The notes: generated by a model from the sequence alone, not told the origin. A DNA stretch of 64,000 bases from Ewingella sp963519305 (GCA_963519305.1 CAUQMS010000014.1:1-64000), one strand, 5' to 3'. Shown: positions 7,951-16,557, counted from the first letter of the stretch. Numbers and translations: made by a program.

Positions 7951-9153
7951 TTGGGATACAGAATACCTGTCACGCTTGGCAATATTGAACCGCTGGCGTA
8001 CAAACCTTACAAACCCGGCAAGATTGCGCTGGTCTGTGAAGGCGGGGGGCAACGCGGGATTTTCACCGCGGGCGTGCTGGACGAATTTCAGCGTGCGGGT
8101 TTCAATCCGTTTGACTTGTTTATCGGCACTTCGGCGGGTGCACAAAATCTCTCGGCCTTTGTTTGCGGCCAGCCGGGTTACGCGCGACGCGTTATCACCC
8201 GTTATACCACCAGTCCTCACTTCTTTAATCCCCTGCGCTTTGTGCGTGGCGGGCATCTTATCGATCTCGACTGGCTGGTGGATGAAACCTCCAAAAATAT
8301 GCCACTGGCGATGGACTCTGCTGAAAAGCTGCTGATCGATGGTCGTGAATTCCTGATGTGCGCCTGCCGCAGTGATGACTACACCGCCAACTATTTTGCA
8401 CCGACGCGCGAAAACTGGCTGCCGGTGATCAAAGCGTCCAGCGCCATTCCTGGTTTCTATCGCATGGGTGTTGATCTTGACGGTATCAGCTATCAGGACG
8501 GCGGCATCAGCGACGCTATTCCGGTTGAAGAGGCCTACCGGCGTGGCGCGGATACCATTGTGGTCATTCGTACCGTACCGTCGGCGATGTTCTACACGCC
8601 GCAGTGGATGAAGCGCATGGAGCAGTGGCTGAGCGAAAGCAGCCTGCAACAGTTGGTGCGCATGATGCAGCATCACGAAAGCAGCTATCACCGCATTCAG
8701 CAGTTCATCGAGAACCCGCCGGGCGATCTGCGCATCTTTGAAATTTTCCCGCCAAAGCCGCTGGCCAGCCATGCGTTGGGAAGCCGTTTGCCGGCGCTTA
8801 ATCAGGACTATCATCTCGGCCGCCGCTGCGCCCGCTATTTCCTGTCAGCGGCCTCGCACTGGTTTATTCCCCGCGAGAACGAGCGTCCGATGCCCTTTAT
8901 CACGCCGCGTAAAACCCGGCCGAAACGCGTGGTGGTGCCTGAGGCGAATCCGGACAATGTCATTCCGATCGCCGCAGCGGCCAGCACTGTCGGGCAGATC
9001 ATTCTTGATCCTGCCGTGCTCACCGATATGGTGGCTGACGGAGGCATGGTGCGTCCGGCGGCCAGCGCATTTCATGATGATACCCAACACGCCGTTCACA
9101 ACGAAATGCCGCACAACGAAGAGAGCAGCTATAACGAAGGCGAAAATCTGTGA
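7951..9153 (+). CDS. yjjU: Patatin-like phospholipase family protein YjjU
   Basis: This 400-residue homologue of E. coli YjjU (357) has the patatin oxyanion loop GGGQRG (31-36), nucleophile elbow GTSAG with S61, and the DGG of the Ser-Asp dyad at D183. The family hydrolyses acyl esters of lipids; the physiological substrate of YjjU is not established. I used the TTG start at 7951 because AGGGGAAGG lies directly upstream and the N-terminus (M-G-x-RIPVTLGNI) matches E. coli. The C-terminal ~60 residues are variable and His/Glu-rich. The stop overlaps yjjV by 4 nt, indicating one transcription unit. Confidence 0.94.
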   Translation: MGYRIPVTLGNIEPLAYKPYKPGKIALVCEGGGQRGIFTAGVLDEFQRAGFNPFDLFIGTSAGAQNLSAFVCGQPGYARRVITRYTTSPHFFNPLRFVRGGHLIDLDWLVDETSKNMPLAMDSAEKLLIDGREFLMCACRSDDYTANYFAPTRENWLPVIKASSAIPGFYRMGVDLDGISYQDGGISDAIPVEEAYRRGADTIVVIRTVPSAMFYTPQWMKRMEQWLSESSLQQLVRMMQHHESSYHRIQQFIENPPGDLRIFEIFPPKPLASHALGSRLPALNQDYHLGRRCARYFLSAASHWFIPRENERPMPFITPRKTRPKRVVVPEANPDNVIPIAAAASTVGQIILDPAVLTDMVADGGMVRPAASAFHDDTQHAVHNEMPHNEESSYNEGENL

Positions 9154-9932
9154 GTTTTCACCTGATCGATACACACTGCCATTTCGATTTCCCTCCGTTT
9201 ACCGGCGCAGAAACGGAAAGTCTGCAACAAGCGGACGCGGCCGGTGTGCGTCAGGTGATCGTCCCGTCGGTGACTGCCGACCGTTTTCAGGGTGTGCTGA
9301 AACTGGCAAAAAAACATCCGCAGATTTTTGCCGCACTCGGGCTGCACCCGATATACGTGGCTCAGCACAAAGATGTTGATCTCGAGTTACTCGATTCATG
9401 GCTTTCTAACCGGGATAACAAGCTGGTGGCTGTGGGGGAGATCGGCCTGGATCTCTATCTGGAGCAGCCGCAGTTTGAACGCCAGCAACGCCTGCTGAAA
9501 GCACAGTTCACGCTGGCGAAGCGGGAGAATCTACCGGTTATCCTGCATTCACGCCGCAGTCACGATCAGCTCGCGGCGATGCTGCGTCAGGCTCAGCTTC
9601 CGGCCACGGGTGTGGTTCATGGCTTTGCCGGCAGCCTGTCGCAGGCACAGGCGTTTGTGAAACTGGGGTTTGCTATCGGCGTCGGCGGTACCATCAGCTA
9701 CGAGCGGGCGCAGAAAACCCGCAACGTGATGGCGCAACTGCCTCTCTCTGCTCTGGTGCTGGAAACCGATGCGCCGGATATGCCTTTGCAAGGTTTTCAG
9801 GGGCAGCCAAACCGGCCGGAACGTGCTGAGTTGGTCTTTCAAGTCCTGTGCGAACTGCGCAGTGAATCCCCGGAGCAGATCGCCGCTGCGTTGCTCGAAA
9901 ATACCCGCCGCGTTTTTTCCCTGCCTGTCTGA
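9150..9932 (+). CDS. yjjV: TatD-family metal-dependent hydrolase YjjV
   Basis: The 260-residue TIM-barrel hydrolase has the metal ligands DTHCHFD (H9, H11), GEIGLD, the HSR and HGF segments, and C-terminal ETDAPDMP. TatD proteins are Mg-dependent 3'-5' DNases, or act on D-amino-acyl or other substrates; the exact role of YjjV is open. The GTG start overlaps the yjjU stop as GTGA, so translation is coupled. E. coli has the same yjjU-yjjV pair just before the deo operon. Confidence 0.95.
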   Translation: MSFHLIDTHCHFDFPPFTGAETESLQQADAAGVRQVIVPSVTADRFQGVLKLAKKHPQIFAALGLHPIYVAQHKDVDLELLDSWLSNRDNKLVAVGEIGLDLYLEQPQFERQQRLLKAQFTLAKRENLPVILHSRRSHDQLAAMLRQAQLPATGVVHGFAGSLSQAQAFVKLGFAIGVGGTISYERAQKTRNVMAQLPLSALVLETDAPDMPLQGFQGQPNRPERAELVFQVLCELRSESPEQIAAALLENTRRVFSLPV

Positions 9933-9969
9933 GTACTTCCCCTCTATCACATCAGTGTAAAACTCACTT

Positions 9970-9985
9970 TGTTATTTAAATAACA
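9970..9985. promoter_or_regulatory. DeoR-type operator 1
   Basis: The perfect 16-bp palindrome TGTTATTTAAATAACA fits the DeoR operator pattern TGTTA-N6-TAACA known from E. coli deo. It lies about 515 bp before deoC. Confidence 0.7.
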
Positions 9986-10055
9986 TTTATCTTATTCATT
10001 CATTCCATAAGCGGCGATTTATAAGTTTGTTTGGCGTTATAGCTTCCTTTGGTAA

Positions 10056-10071
10056 TGTTATTATTATAACA
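10056..10071. promoter_or_regulatory. DeoR-type operator 2
   Basis: TGTTATTATTATAACA again fits TGTTA-N6-TAACA. Its centre is 86 bp from operator 1. Multiple spaced DeoR operators support repression by looping in E. coli. Confidence 0.7.
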
Positions 10072-10185
10072 TTCGTTTCGTGATTACCGGTCGGTAGTCA
10101 CAGAGTGAGCCACTCGTCTCCTGTTGTCATGAAACGGGTATACACTCTTTATTCAGGCCAAATTCTGAGCATAGAGCCGGTGTTA

Positions 10186-10253
10186 TGTGAGATCAGTCTC
10201 ATTTCACCAAGTAACGTTGCAATAGGTTTTCATAATGTGTGAAATACTGCACA
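10186..10253 (+). promoter_or_regulatory. CRP-CytR-CRP control region of deo
   Basis: Two CRP-like sites, TGTGA-GATCAG-TCTCA (10186-10201) and TGTGA-AATACT-GCACA (10238-10253), have centres 52 bp apart. Between them is CGTTGCAAT (about 10215-10223), like the CytR octamer GTTGCA. E. coli deoP2 has the same design with 53-bp spacing. The start of transcription should fall near 10286. Confidence 0.72.
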
Positions 10254-10286
10254 CAGCAACCTACTGTGACGTGTTCAAATAGTCAC

Positions 10287-10499
10287 AACGAATTGGCTGA
10301 TGCCAATCCAAGCGCGGTGAGAAGGATCTCAATTGCCAGCGGAAATGATGTACTTCAATTTCTGCCCGCTATCTTCACGGAACCAAGTCCGCTCGCCAAC
10401 CGTGCAGAATTCTGCTGATGCCCTCAGGCTCACCATGAATTCATGACTGTATGCTCAGTTCTGGCTGGTCGCTGGAATTGAAAATTGTTGGAGAGTTTT
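10287..10499 (+). other. Long deoC leader
   Basis: About 200 nt lie between the predicted CRP-dependent start and deoC. The region holds an ATTGGC/GCCAAT hairpin (10292-10307) and a small reading frame of 33 codons (10345-10446). No gene is otherwise recognisable. Confidence 0.4.
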
Positions 10500-11279
10500 A
10501 TGACCGATTTAACCGCCGCAGCACAACGTGCGCTGAACCTGATGGACTTAACGACCCTGAATGACGACGACACAGACGCAAAAGTGATCGCACTGTGTCA
10601 TCAGGCAAAAAGCCCGGCCGGCAACACCGCTGCTATCTGCATTTATCCGCGTTTCATTCCTGTTGCCCGCAAAGCACTGCGCGAGCAGGGTACGCCTGAC
10701 ATCCGTATCGCGACCGTCACCAACTTCCCCCATGGCAACGATGACATTGATATCGCCGTGGCTGAAACCCGCGCTGCGATTGCCTATGGCGCAGACGAAG
10801 TTGACGTGGTGTTCCCGTATCGTGCGTTGATCGCCGGTAACGATCAGGTCGGTTTCGAGCTGGTTAAACAGTGTAAAGAAGCCTGTGCCGCCGCCAACGT
10901 GCTGCTGAAAGTGATCATCGAAACCGGTGAACTGAAACAGGATTCCCTGATTCGCAAAGCGTCCGAAATTGCTATCAAAGCAGGCGCAGATTTCATCAAA
11001 ACCTCAACCGGCAAAGTGCCTGAAAACGCCACCCTGCACAGTGCTGAGCTGATGATGAGCGTCATCGCTGAAATGGGCGTGGGCAAAGACGTTGGCTTCA
11101 AACCTGCCGGTGGCGTAAAAACCGCTGAAGATGCCGCGCAATATCTGGCACTGGCTGACCGCCTGTTAGGCCGCGAATGGGCCGATGCGCGCCACTTCCG
11201 TTTCGGTGCTTCAAGCCTGTTGGCAAGCCTGCTGACAACGCTTGGCCACGCTGACCAAAAGTCTACCAGCAGCTACTGA
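10500..11279 (+). CDS. deoC: Deoxyribose-phosphate aldolase
   Basis: DeoC cleaves 2-deoxyribose 5-phosphate to glyceraldehyde 3-phosphate and acetaldehyde, the last step of deoxynucleoside catabolism. The 259-residue TIM barrel carries the Schiff-base lysine K167 (DFIKTSTGK) and proton-relay K201 (GFKPAGG), at exactly the E. coli positions. The ATG at 10500 follows GGAGAG and gives the E. coli length; upstream in-frame TTG codons are not needed. It is the first gene of deoCABD. Confidence 0.98.
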   Translation: MTDLTAAAQRALNLMDLTTLNDDDTDAKVIALCHQAKSPAGNTAAICIYPRFIPVARKALREQGTPDIRIATVTNFPHGNDDIDIAVAETRAAIAYGADEVDVVFPYRALIAGNDQVGFELVKQCKEACAAANVLLKVIIETGELKQDSLIRKASEIAIKAGADFIKTSTGKVPENATLHSAELMMSVIAEMGVGKDVGFKPAGGVKTAEDAAQYLALADRLLGREWADARHFRFGASSLLASLLTTLGHADQKSTSSY

Positions 11280-11293
11280 TCGTTAATGCCTAA

Positions 11294-11317
11294 GTGGGTT
11301 CAGCTTGCTGAACCCAC
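11294..11317 (+). other. Intercistronic hairpin deoC-deoA
   Basis: A perfect 10-bp stem GTGGGTTCAG/CTGAACCCAC has a CTTG loop and no T run. It is probably an mRNA-stabilising or processing structure rather than a terminator. Confidence 0.6.
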
Positions 11318-11370
11318 AGCAACGGGACATCAGTAACTCCCCTACACGCCTAGTCATAAAGGAGCACTCC

Positions 11371-12690
11371 GTGTTTCTCGCCCAAGAAATTATTCGTAAA
11401 AAACGTGACGGACAGCCTTTAAGCGAAGAAGAGATTCGCTTTTTCATCAATGGTATTCGTGATAGCCAGATTTCCGAAGGTCAGATCGCCGCATTAGCGA
11501 TGACCATCTACTTCAATGACATGAACATGAAAGAACGCGTGGCGCTGACGATGGCGATGCGCGATTCCGGCACGGTCCTTAACTGGAAAAGCCTTAATCT
11601 CAACGGCCCGATCGTGGATAAACATTCCACCGGCGGCGTCGGTGATGTGACTTCTTTGATGCTTGGACCTATGGTCGCCGCCTGCGGCGGTTATGTACCG
11701 ATGATCTCCGGGCGTGGCCTCGGCCATACCGGCGGCACGCTGGACAAACTGGAAGCGATTCCGGGCTTTGATATCTTCCCGGACGACAACCGTTTCCGCA
11801 GCATCATTCAGGATGTTGGCGTGGCGATCATCGGCCAGACCAGCTCGCTGGCCCCGGCGGATAAACGCTTCTATGCGACCCGCGACATTACCGCGACCGT
11901 TGACTCTATTCCGCTCATCACCGCCTCTATCCTCGCCAAAAAACTGGCTGAAGGCCTCGATGCGCTGGTGATGGATGTGAAAGTGGGCTCCGGCGCATTC
12001 ATGCCGACCTACCAACTGTCGCAGGATCTGGCACAAGCCATCGTTGACGTTGCCAACGGCGCGGGTTGTAAAACCACCGCGCTGCTGACCGATATGAACC
12101 AGGTGCTGGCTTCCAGCGCCGGTAACGCGGTTGAAGTGCGCGAAGCGGTGCGCTTCCTGACCGGTGAATATCGTAACCCACGTCTGCTGGAAGTGACGAT
12201 GGCACTGTGCGTCGAAATGCTCATTTCTGGCAATCTGGCGCAAGACGATGCCGACGCCCGCCGTCAGTTGCAGGCAGTGCTCGACAACGGCAAAGCGGCA
12301 GAAATCTTCGGCCGCATGATTGCGGCACAGAAAGGGCCGACAGACTTTATGGAACGTTACGACAGCTATCTGCCGCAGGCGACGCTGAGCAAACCGGTTT
12401 ACTCCGAGAAAGCCGGTATCGTCAGCGCAATGGATACCCGTGCGCTCGGTATGGCTGTGGTCTCTCTGGGCGGCGGCCGTCGTCGTGCCACAGATGCTAT
12501 CGACTATAGCGTCGGTCTGACCCACATGGCGCAGCTAGGCCAGAAAGTCGACACCCAACAGCCGCTGGCGATGATCCACGCCAACAGCGAAGAAGCGTGG
12601 CAGCAGGCTGCTGAAGAAGTGCGCAGCGCGGTTGTCCTGAGTGACAAAGCGCCGGAAAGCACGCCGGTGATCTACCGCCGCATCAACTAA
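11371..12690 (+). CDS. deoA: Thymidine phosphorylase
   Basis: DeoA phosphorolyses thymidine and deoxyuridine to base plus deoxyribose 1-phosphate. The 439-residue protein shows the phosphate-binding KHSTGGVGD and SGRGLGHTGGTLDKLE signatures and the conserved DVKVGSGAFM. The GTG at 11371, preceded by AAAGGAG, reproduces the E. coli start (MFLAQEIIRKKRDG) and length. It is the second gene of the deo operon, 91 bp after deoC. Confidence 0.98.
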   Translation: MFLAQEIIRKKRDGQPLSEEEIRFFINGIRDSQISEGQIAALAMTIYFNDMNMKERVALTMAMRDSGTVLNWKSLNLNGPIVDKHSTGGVGDVTSLMLGPMVAACGGYVPMISGRGLGHTGGTLDKLEAIPGFDIFPDDNRFRSIIQDVGVAIIGQTSSLAPADKRFYATRDITATVDSIPLITASILAKKLAEGLDALVMDVKVGSGAFMPTYQLSQDLAQAIVDVANGAGCKTTALLTDMNQVLASSAGNAVEVREAVRFLTGEYRNPRLLEVTMALCVEMLISGNLAQDDADARRQLQAVLDNGKAAEIFGRMIAAQKGPTDFMERYDSYLPQATLSKPVYSEKAGIVSAMDTRALGMAVVSLGGGRRRATDAIDYSVGLTHMAQLGQKVDTQQPLAMIHANSEEAWQQAAEEVRSAVVLSDKAPESTPVIYRRIN

Positions 12691-12814
12691 CGCTGCCTCA
12701 ACAAACAAAAGAAAAGGGGGTTGAAAAAGATTCATGATGCCCCCAAATCAATATGATCAGTGTGTCGGCCTCTGACCGATGCACGCAACGAATAACCAAG
12801 CGTAGGAGTGCAAG

Positions 12815-14038
12815 ATGAAACGTACGTTTATCATGGTATTGGACTCATTTGGTATTGGTGCCAGTGAAGATGCTGAAAAATTCGGTGATGCAGGTTCTGA
12901 CACACTGGGACATATTGCTGCCGCCTGCGCCCGTGGCGAGGCCAACGTGGGCCGAGAGGGTCCGCTGAATCTGCCTAACCTGACCCGTCTGGGTCTGGCG
13001 AAAGCGGCTGAAGAGTCCACCGGTAAAATCCCTGAGGGGATGGACGGCAACTCAGAAATCACCGGTGCTTATGCTTACGCCAGTGAACTCTCTTCCGGTA
13101 AAGACACGCCGTCAGGCCACTGGGAAATCGCCGGTGTACCTGTGCTGTTTGACTGGGGTTATTTCAGCGACACCACCAACAGCTTCCCGCAGGAACTGCT
13201 CGACATCCTGGTAGAACGCGGCAATCTGCCGGGTTACCTGGGTAACTGCCACTCTTCCGGTACCGTCGTACTGGACGAACTTGGCGAAGAGCACATGAAA
13301 ACCGGCAAGCCGATTTTCTACACCTCCGCGGACTCCGTATTCCAGATTGCCTGCCACGAAGAGACTTTCGGGCTGGACCGTCTGTATGAACTGTGTGAAA
13401 TCGCCCGTGAAGAGCTGACCAAAGGCGGCTACAACATCGGCCGCGTTATCGCTCGTCCGTTCATTGGTGACAAAGCGGGTCACTTCGAACGTACCGGTAA
13501 CCGTCACGATTTAGCGGTAGAGCCACCGGCCCCCACTATCCTGAAAAAACTGGTTGAAGAGAAAAACGGCCACGTCGTATCCGTTGGTAAAATCGCGGAT
13601 ATCTATGCGCAGGTTGGTATCACTAAGAAAGTGAAAGCAACAGGTCTGGACGCTCTGTTCGATGCGACCATCAAAGAGATGAAAGAAGCGGGCGATAAAA
13701 CCATTGTCTTCACTAACTTCGTTGATTTCGACTCCTCTTACGGCCACCGCCGTGACGTACCGGGCTACGCTGCTGCGCTGGAGCTGTTTGACCGCCGGAT
13801 GCCGGAACTGCTGGAGCTGGTGAAAGAAGATGACATCATCATCTTCACCGCTGACCACGGCTGCGACCCTACCTGGCGTGGCACAGATCACACCCGTGAG
13901 CACATCCCGGTGTTAATCTACGGCCCGAAAGTGAAACCGGGTTCGCTGGGGCATCGTGAGACTTTCGCGGATATCGGTCAGACCGTCGCGAAGTATTTCG
14001 ATCTGACACCTATGGACTACGGCAAGTCAATGCTCTAA
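12815..14038 (+). CDS. deoB: Phosphopentomutase
   Basis: DeoB interconverts (deoxy)ribose 1-phosphate and 5-phosphate, feeding DeoC. The 407-residue alkaline-phosphatase-superfamily enzyme has the N-terminal metal motif MVLDSFGIG, the insert with GKDTPSGHWE, and the metal-binding TADHGCDP near the C-terminus. Length equals E. coli DeoB. It lies 124 bp after deoA and precedes an ERIC-type repeat that separates it from deoD. Confidence 0.98.
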   Translation: MKRTFIMVLDSFGIGASEDAEKFGDAGSDTLGHIAAACARGEANVGREGPLNLPNLTRLGLAKAAEESTGKIPEGMDGNSEITGAYAYASELSSGKDTPSGHWEIAGVPVLFDWGYFSDTTNSFPQELLDILVERGNLPGYLGNCHSSGTVVLDELGEEHMKTGKPIFYTSADSVFQIACHEETFGLDRLYELCEIAREELTKGGYNIGRVIARPFIGDKAGHFERTGNRHDLAVEPPAPTILKKLVEEKNGHVVSVGKIADIYAQVGITKKVKATGLDALFDATIKEMKEAGDKTIVFTNFVDFDSSYGHRRDVPGYAAALELFDRRMPELLELVKEDDIIIFTADHGCDPTWRGTDHTREHIPVLIYGPKVKPGSLGHRETFADIGQTVAKYFDLTPMDYGKSML

Positions 14039-14040
14039 AC

Positions 14041-14160
14041 CCTGCGTCTTTCAAGTTGTAGCGTTGTTGGCTTCACGCCTTCACCCCAGTCACTTAGTGG
14101 TCTAAGCAGCTGGGGATTCACGTGCTTGCCGCCTAGCTACAACTCGAAATCCATTGGGTT
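14041..14160. repeat. ERIC-type intergenic repeat between deoB and deoD
   Basis: This imperfect palindrome of about 120 bp has terminal arms TTTCAAGTTGTAGC (14049-14062) and the complement of GCTACAACTCGAAA (14136-14149). The minus strand carries GTGAATCCCCAG and AAGTGACTGGGGTGA, the hallmarks of the ERIC core. It sits inside the operon, so it is transcribed and would fold into a long hairpin. Confidence 0.85.
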
Positions 14161-14202
14161 TAATTTCAGTGATTTTTAATAAGAATTTAAAGGACGATAA
14201 TG

Positions 14203-14922
14203 ATGGCAACTCCACACATTAATGCTGCAATGGGCGACTTCGCTGACGTAGTTCTGATGCCAGGCGACCCGCTGCGCGCTAAACACATCGCTGAAACTTT
14301 CCTGCAAGATGTTAAACAGGTCAACGACGTGCGTGGCATGTTGGGCTTCACCGGCACTTACAAAGGCCGCAGAATCTCTGTGATGGGCCACGGTATGGGC
14401 ATTCCTTCCTGCTCAATTTATGCCAAAGAGCTGATCACCGAATTCGGCGTGAAAAAGATCATTCGCGTGGGCTCTTGTGGCGCTGTGCGTGCTGACATCA
14501 AACTGCGTGACATCGTGATCGGCATGGGCGCCTGTACGGATTCCAAAGTGAACCGTATGCGTTTCAAAGACCACGACTACGCGGCTATTGCCGACTACGA
14601 TATGGTGCGGAACGCCTCTGATGCCGCCAAAGCGAAAGGTATCAACGCACGCGTCGGTAACATCTTCTCTGCTGACCTGTTCTACTCGCCGGACCCGCAA
14701 ATGTTCGACGTGATGGAAAAGTACGGGATTCTGGGTGTGGAAATGGAAGCCGCTGGTATCTACGGCGTAGCAGCAGAGTTCGGTGCAAAAGCGCTGACCA
14801 TCTGTACCGTCTCCGATCACATCCGTACCCACGAACAAACCACTGCTGAAGAACGCCAGACCACCTTCAACGACATGGTTGAGATTGCGCTGGAATCCGT
14901 TCTGCTGGGCGACAAAGAGTAA
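14203..14922 (+). CDS. deoD: Purine nucleoside phosphorylase, DeoD type
   Basis: DeoD cleaves purine (deoxy)nucleosides with phosphate and completes the deo operon. The protein is 239 residues from the second of two tandem ATG codons (14200, 14203), matching E. coli, and shows VLMPGDPLRAK, the RVGSCGA loop and VEMEAAGIY active-site segments. AAAGGA upstream could serve either ATG. It lies 164 bp after deoB, across the ERIC element, and ends at a strong terminator. Confidence 0.97.
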   Translation: MATPHINAAMGDFADVVLMPGDPLRAKHIAETFLQDVKQVNDVRGMLGFTGTYKGRRISVMGHGMGIPSCSIYAKELITEFGVKKIIRVGSCGAVRADIKLRDIVIGMGACTDSKVNRMRFKDHDYAAIADYDMVRNASDAAKAKGINARVGNIFSADLFYSPDPQMFDVMEKYGILGVEMEAAGIYGVAAEFGAKALTICTVSDHIRTHEQTTAEERQTTFNDMVEIALESVLLGDKE

Positions 14923-14946
14923 GTTCTTTTTTTCCTGCAAAACGTA

Positions 14947-14980
14947 AAACGGGGACTTTTAAGGTCCCCGTTTCTATTCA
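14947..14980 (+). terminator. Terminator of the deo operon
   Basis: A 10-bp stem AAACGGGGAC/GTCCCCGTTT with a 7-nt loop is followed by TCTATTC and then TTTTTT. Confidence 0.85.
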
Positions 14981-15078
14981 GATTTTTTGTGTTTTCTATT
15001 CACTATTTCGTGTGCTGTAACGTTTTTTTTCGCATTTTCAGATGTGCTTATCTCCTTTCATACAGTATTTTTCAAAAA

Positions 15079-15136
15079 TTCAGGCTCCGCTTTAATTTTT
15101 CTTCATAAATTTCAGCCTCCGCTTTAATTTTTTCTC
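15079..15136 (+). repeat. Tandem direct repeat upstream of yjjJ
   Basis: Two near-identical units of about 24 bp, TTCAGGCTCCGCTTTAATTT and TTCAGCCTCCGCTTTAATTT, start at 15079 and 15111, a 32-bp period (about three helical turns). They lie in an AT-rich region about 75-130 bp before yjjJ and may be operator repeats. Confidence 0.7.
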
Positions 15137-15210
15137 GCGTACCTCCCGGTATTGCGCTATAAATAATTTAACCTTTCTATTCATTTTTCTATTCTAAATA
15201 CTATTCACAT

Positions 15211-16557
15211 ATGAACGAGCTTACCGATTTACTCCGTCAGGGTAGTCTGACAGCGAAAGAGATCATGTCCCGGCTAGGGATAAGTCAGGCGACGCTTTCA
15301 AGAAGGGTCGCAGAGATCGGAAATGTGCGAAAAATAGGACGGGGGAAGTCGACGCGTTACGTGTTACAGCGGGACGTTGACGGGCAAAGCGAATTCCCGC
15401 TTTATCAGATCAATGAAATCGGCCATGCGGTCTTAATTGGCATGCTTTTTTCGGTATGGCCGGCAGAAAGTTGCGCGCTGGAAACAAGCCAGGGGCGATG
15501 CGTACTGTTTGATGGGTTACCTTGGTTCATCACGGATATGCGCCCTCAGGGATTTTTGGGCCGGGCATGGGGGCGTGATATTAGTGAGTCATTGGATTTA
15601 CCTGAAGACATCAAACTATGGACCGAATCGCAAACCCTAAAAGCGCTGTCCAGGCAGGGAAATGAGACAGTCGGAAACCTTATTGTCGGTCAGCTGGCTT
15701 ATCAGAAATGGGTACTGAAACCTGCGGAAGTCGCGATTGAGCTGAGCCACAAAATCTCGGCCTATGAGCAACTGGCGGATAAAAGTCTGGCCGGGCAGGA
15801 AGTTGGCTCATCGGCAGGTGGCGAGCAACCTAAATTCAGTGGCTATGTTGAACATCAAGAACGGCCTGCGTCACATGTTTTAGTGAAATTCTCGCCAAAA
15901 AATGTCAACGAGAATACGCAGCGGTGGGGAGATTTACTCCGTGCAGAAGCCTGCGCATTAGCGGTATTACAGCGAGCTAACATCCCGGCGGCGCAGGCGA
16001 AAATTTATACCGGACGTCAGGGGGAGGTTTTTTTACAAGTCGACCGCTTTGACCGTGTAGGCGAAAGAGGGCGTAAAGGTTTAGCCTCTCTTGAGGCCGT
16101 TGCGGCTGAATTTGCTGGAGTAAACGGCAGTTGGGTCGCAATTGCTATCAAACTGCAAAAAGAAAAATATATCTCCAAAGAAACACTGGAACGAATTGGT
16201 GAGCTTTATGCTTTCGGCAAATTGATCGCAAACGGCGACATGCATCAGGGGAATCTGTCTTTTATTGATCCCCCTGTTATTCCGGGAAAGTTCGCTTTTG
16301 AGCTGTCGCCGGTTTACGACATGTTACCGATGACCTTTGCTCCCGACAGAAGCGGCAATATGAAGAGGCAGGCCTTATCGATTGTCATCGACCCTGCGGT
16401 ATCTAAAGCGCAGTGGCTAAAGGCGCAGCGCTGGGCGACCGATTATTGGGGCACCGTGGCAAGTGACCCTATGATAAGCGAAGCATTTCGCCAGATAGCC
16501 CGTGAGATGCTCATTGAAGTGGAAGGGCTCACTGCCGATATCCAGCGTCTGGCTTAA
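15211..16557 (+). CDS. yjjJ: HipA-like kinase-fold protein YjjJ (HipH family)
   Basis: This 448-residue protein matches E. coli YjjJ, a HipA homologue grouped as HipH. Residues 1-55 form a winged-helix DNA-binding domain (LTAKEIMSRLGISQATLSRRV). The rest is a HipA-like kinase fold with a Gly-rich GSSAGGEQPKF loop, LVKFSPK lysine, catalytic NGDMHQGN and SPVYDM (the DFG-like position). HipA kinases phosphorylate tRNA synthetases; the target of YjjJ is not known to me. There is no separate antitoxin gene, and the N-terminal domain may act in its place. No clear Shine-Dalgarno precedes the ATG. The stop codon overlaps the convergent smp stop by 4 nt. Confidence 0.92.
   Translation: MNELTDLLRQGSLTAKEIMSRLGISQATLSRRVAEIGNVRKIGRGKSTRYVLQRDVDGQSEFPLYQINEIGHAVLIGMLFSVWPAESCALETSQGRCVLFDGLPWFITDMRPQGFLGRAWGRDISESLDLPEDIKLWTESQTLKALSRQGNETVGNLIVGQLAYQKWVLKPAEVAIELSHKISAYEQLADKSLAGQEVGSSAGGEQPKFSGYVEHQERPASHVLVKFSPKNVNENTQRWGDLLRAEACALAVLQRANIPAAQAKIYTGRQGEVFLQVDRFDRVGERGRKGLASLEAVAAEFAGVNGSWVAIAIKLQKEKYISKETLERIGELYAFGKLIANGDMHQGNLSFIDPPVIPGKFAFELSPVYDMLPMTFAPDRSGNMKRQALSIVIDPAVSKAQWLKAQRWATDYWGTVASDPMISEAFRQIAREMLIEVEGLTADIQRLA

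Noticed and set aside
7537..8814. A 425-codon minus-strand frame opposite ytjA and yjjU
   Set aside because: ytjA and yjjU are both conserved on the plus strand with ribosome sites; the antisense product resembles nothing.
10265..10287. TGTGAC..GTCACA near the predicted deo start as a third CRP site
   Set aside because: The half-sites are separated by 11-13 bases instead of 6, so it cannot be a standard CRP site; it remains only an inverted repeat.
11494..12525. A 343-codon minus-strand frame opposite deoA
   Set aside because: Antisense shadow of deoA, His/Arg-rich composition typical of such frames.
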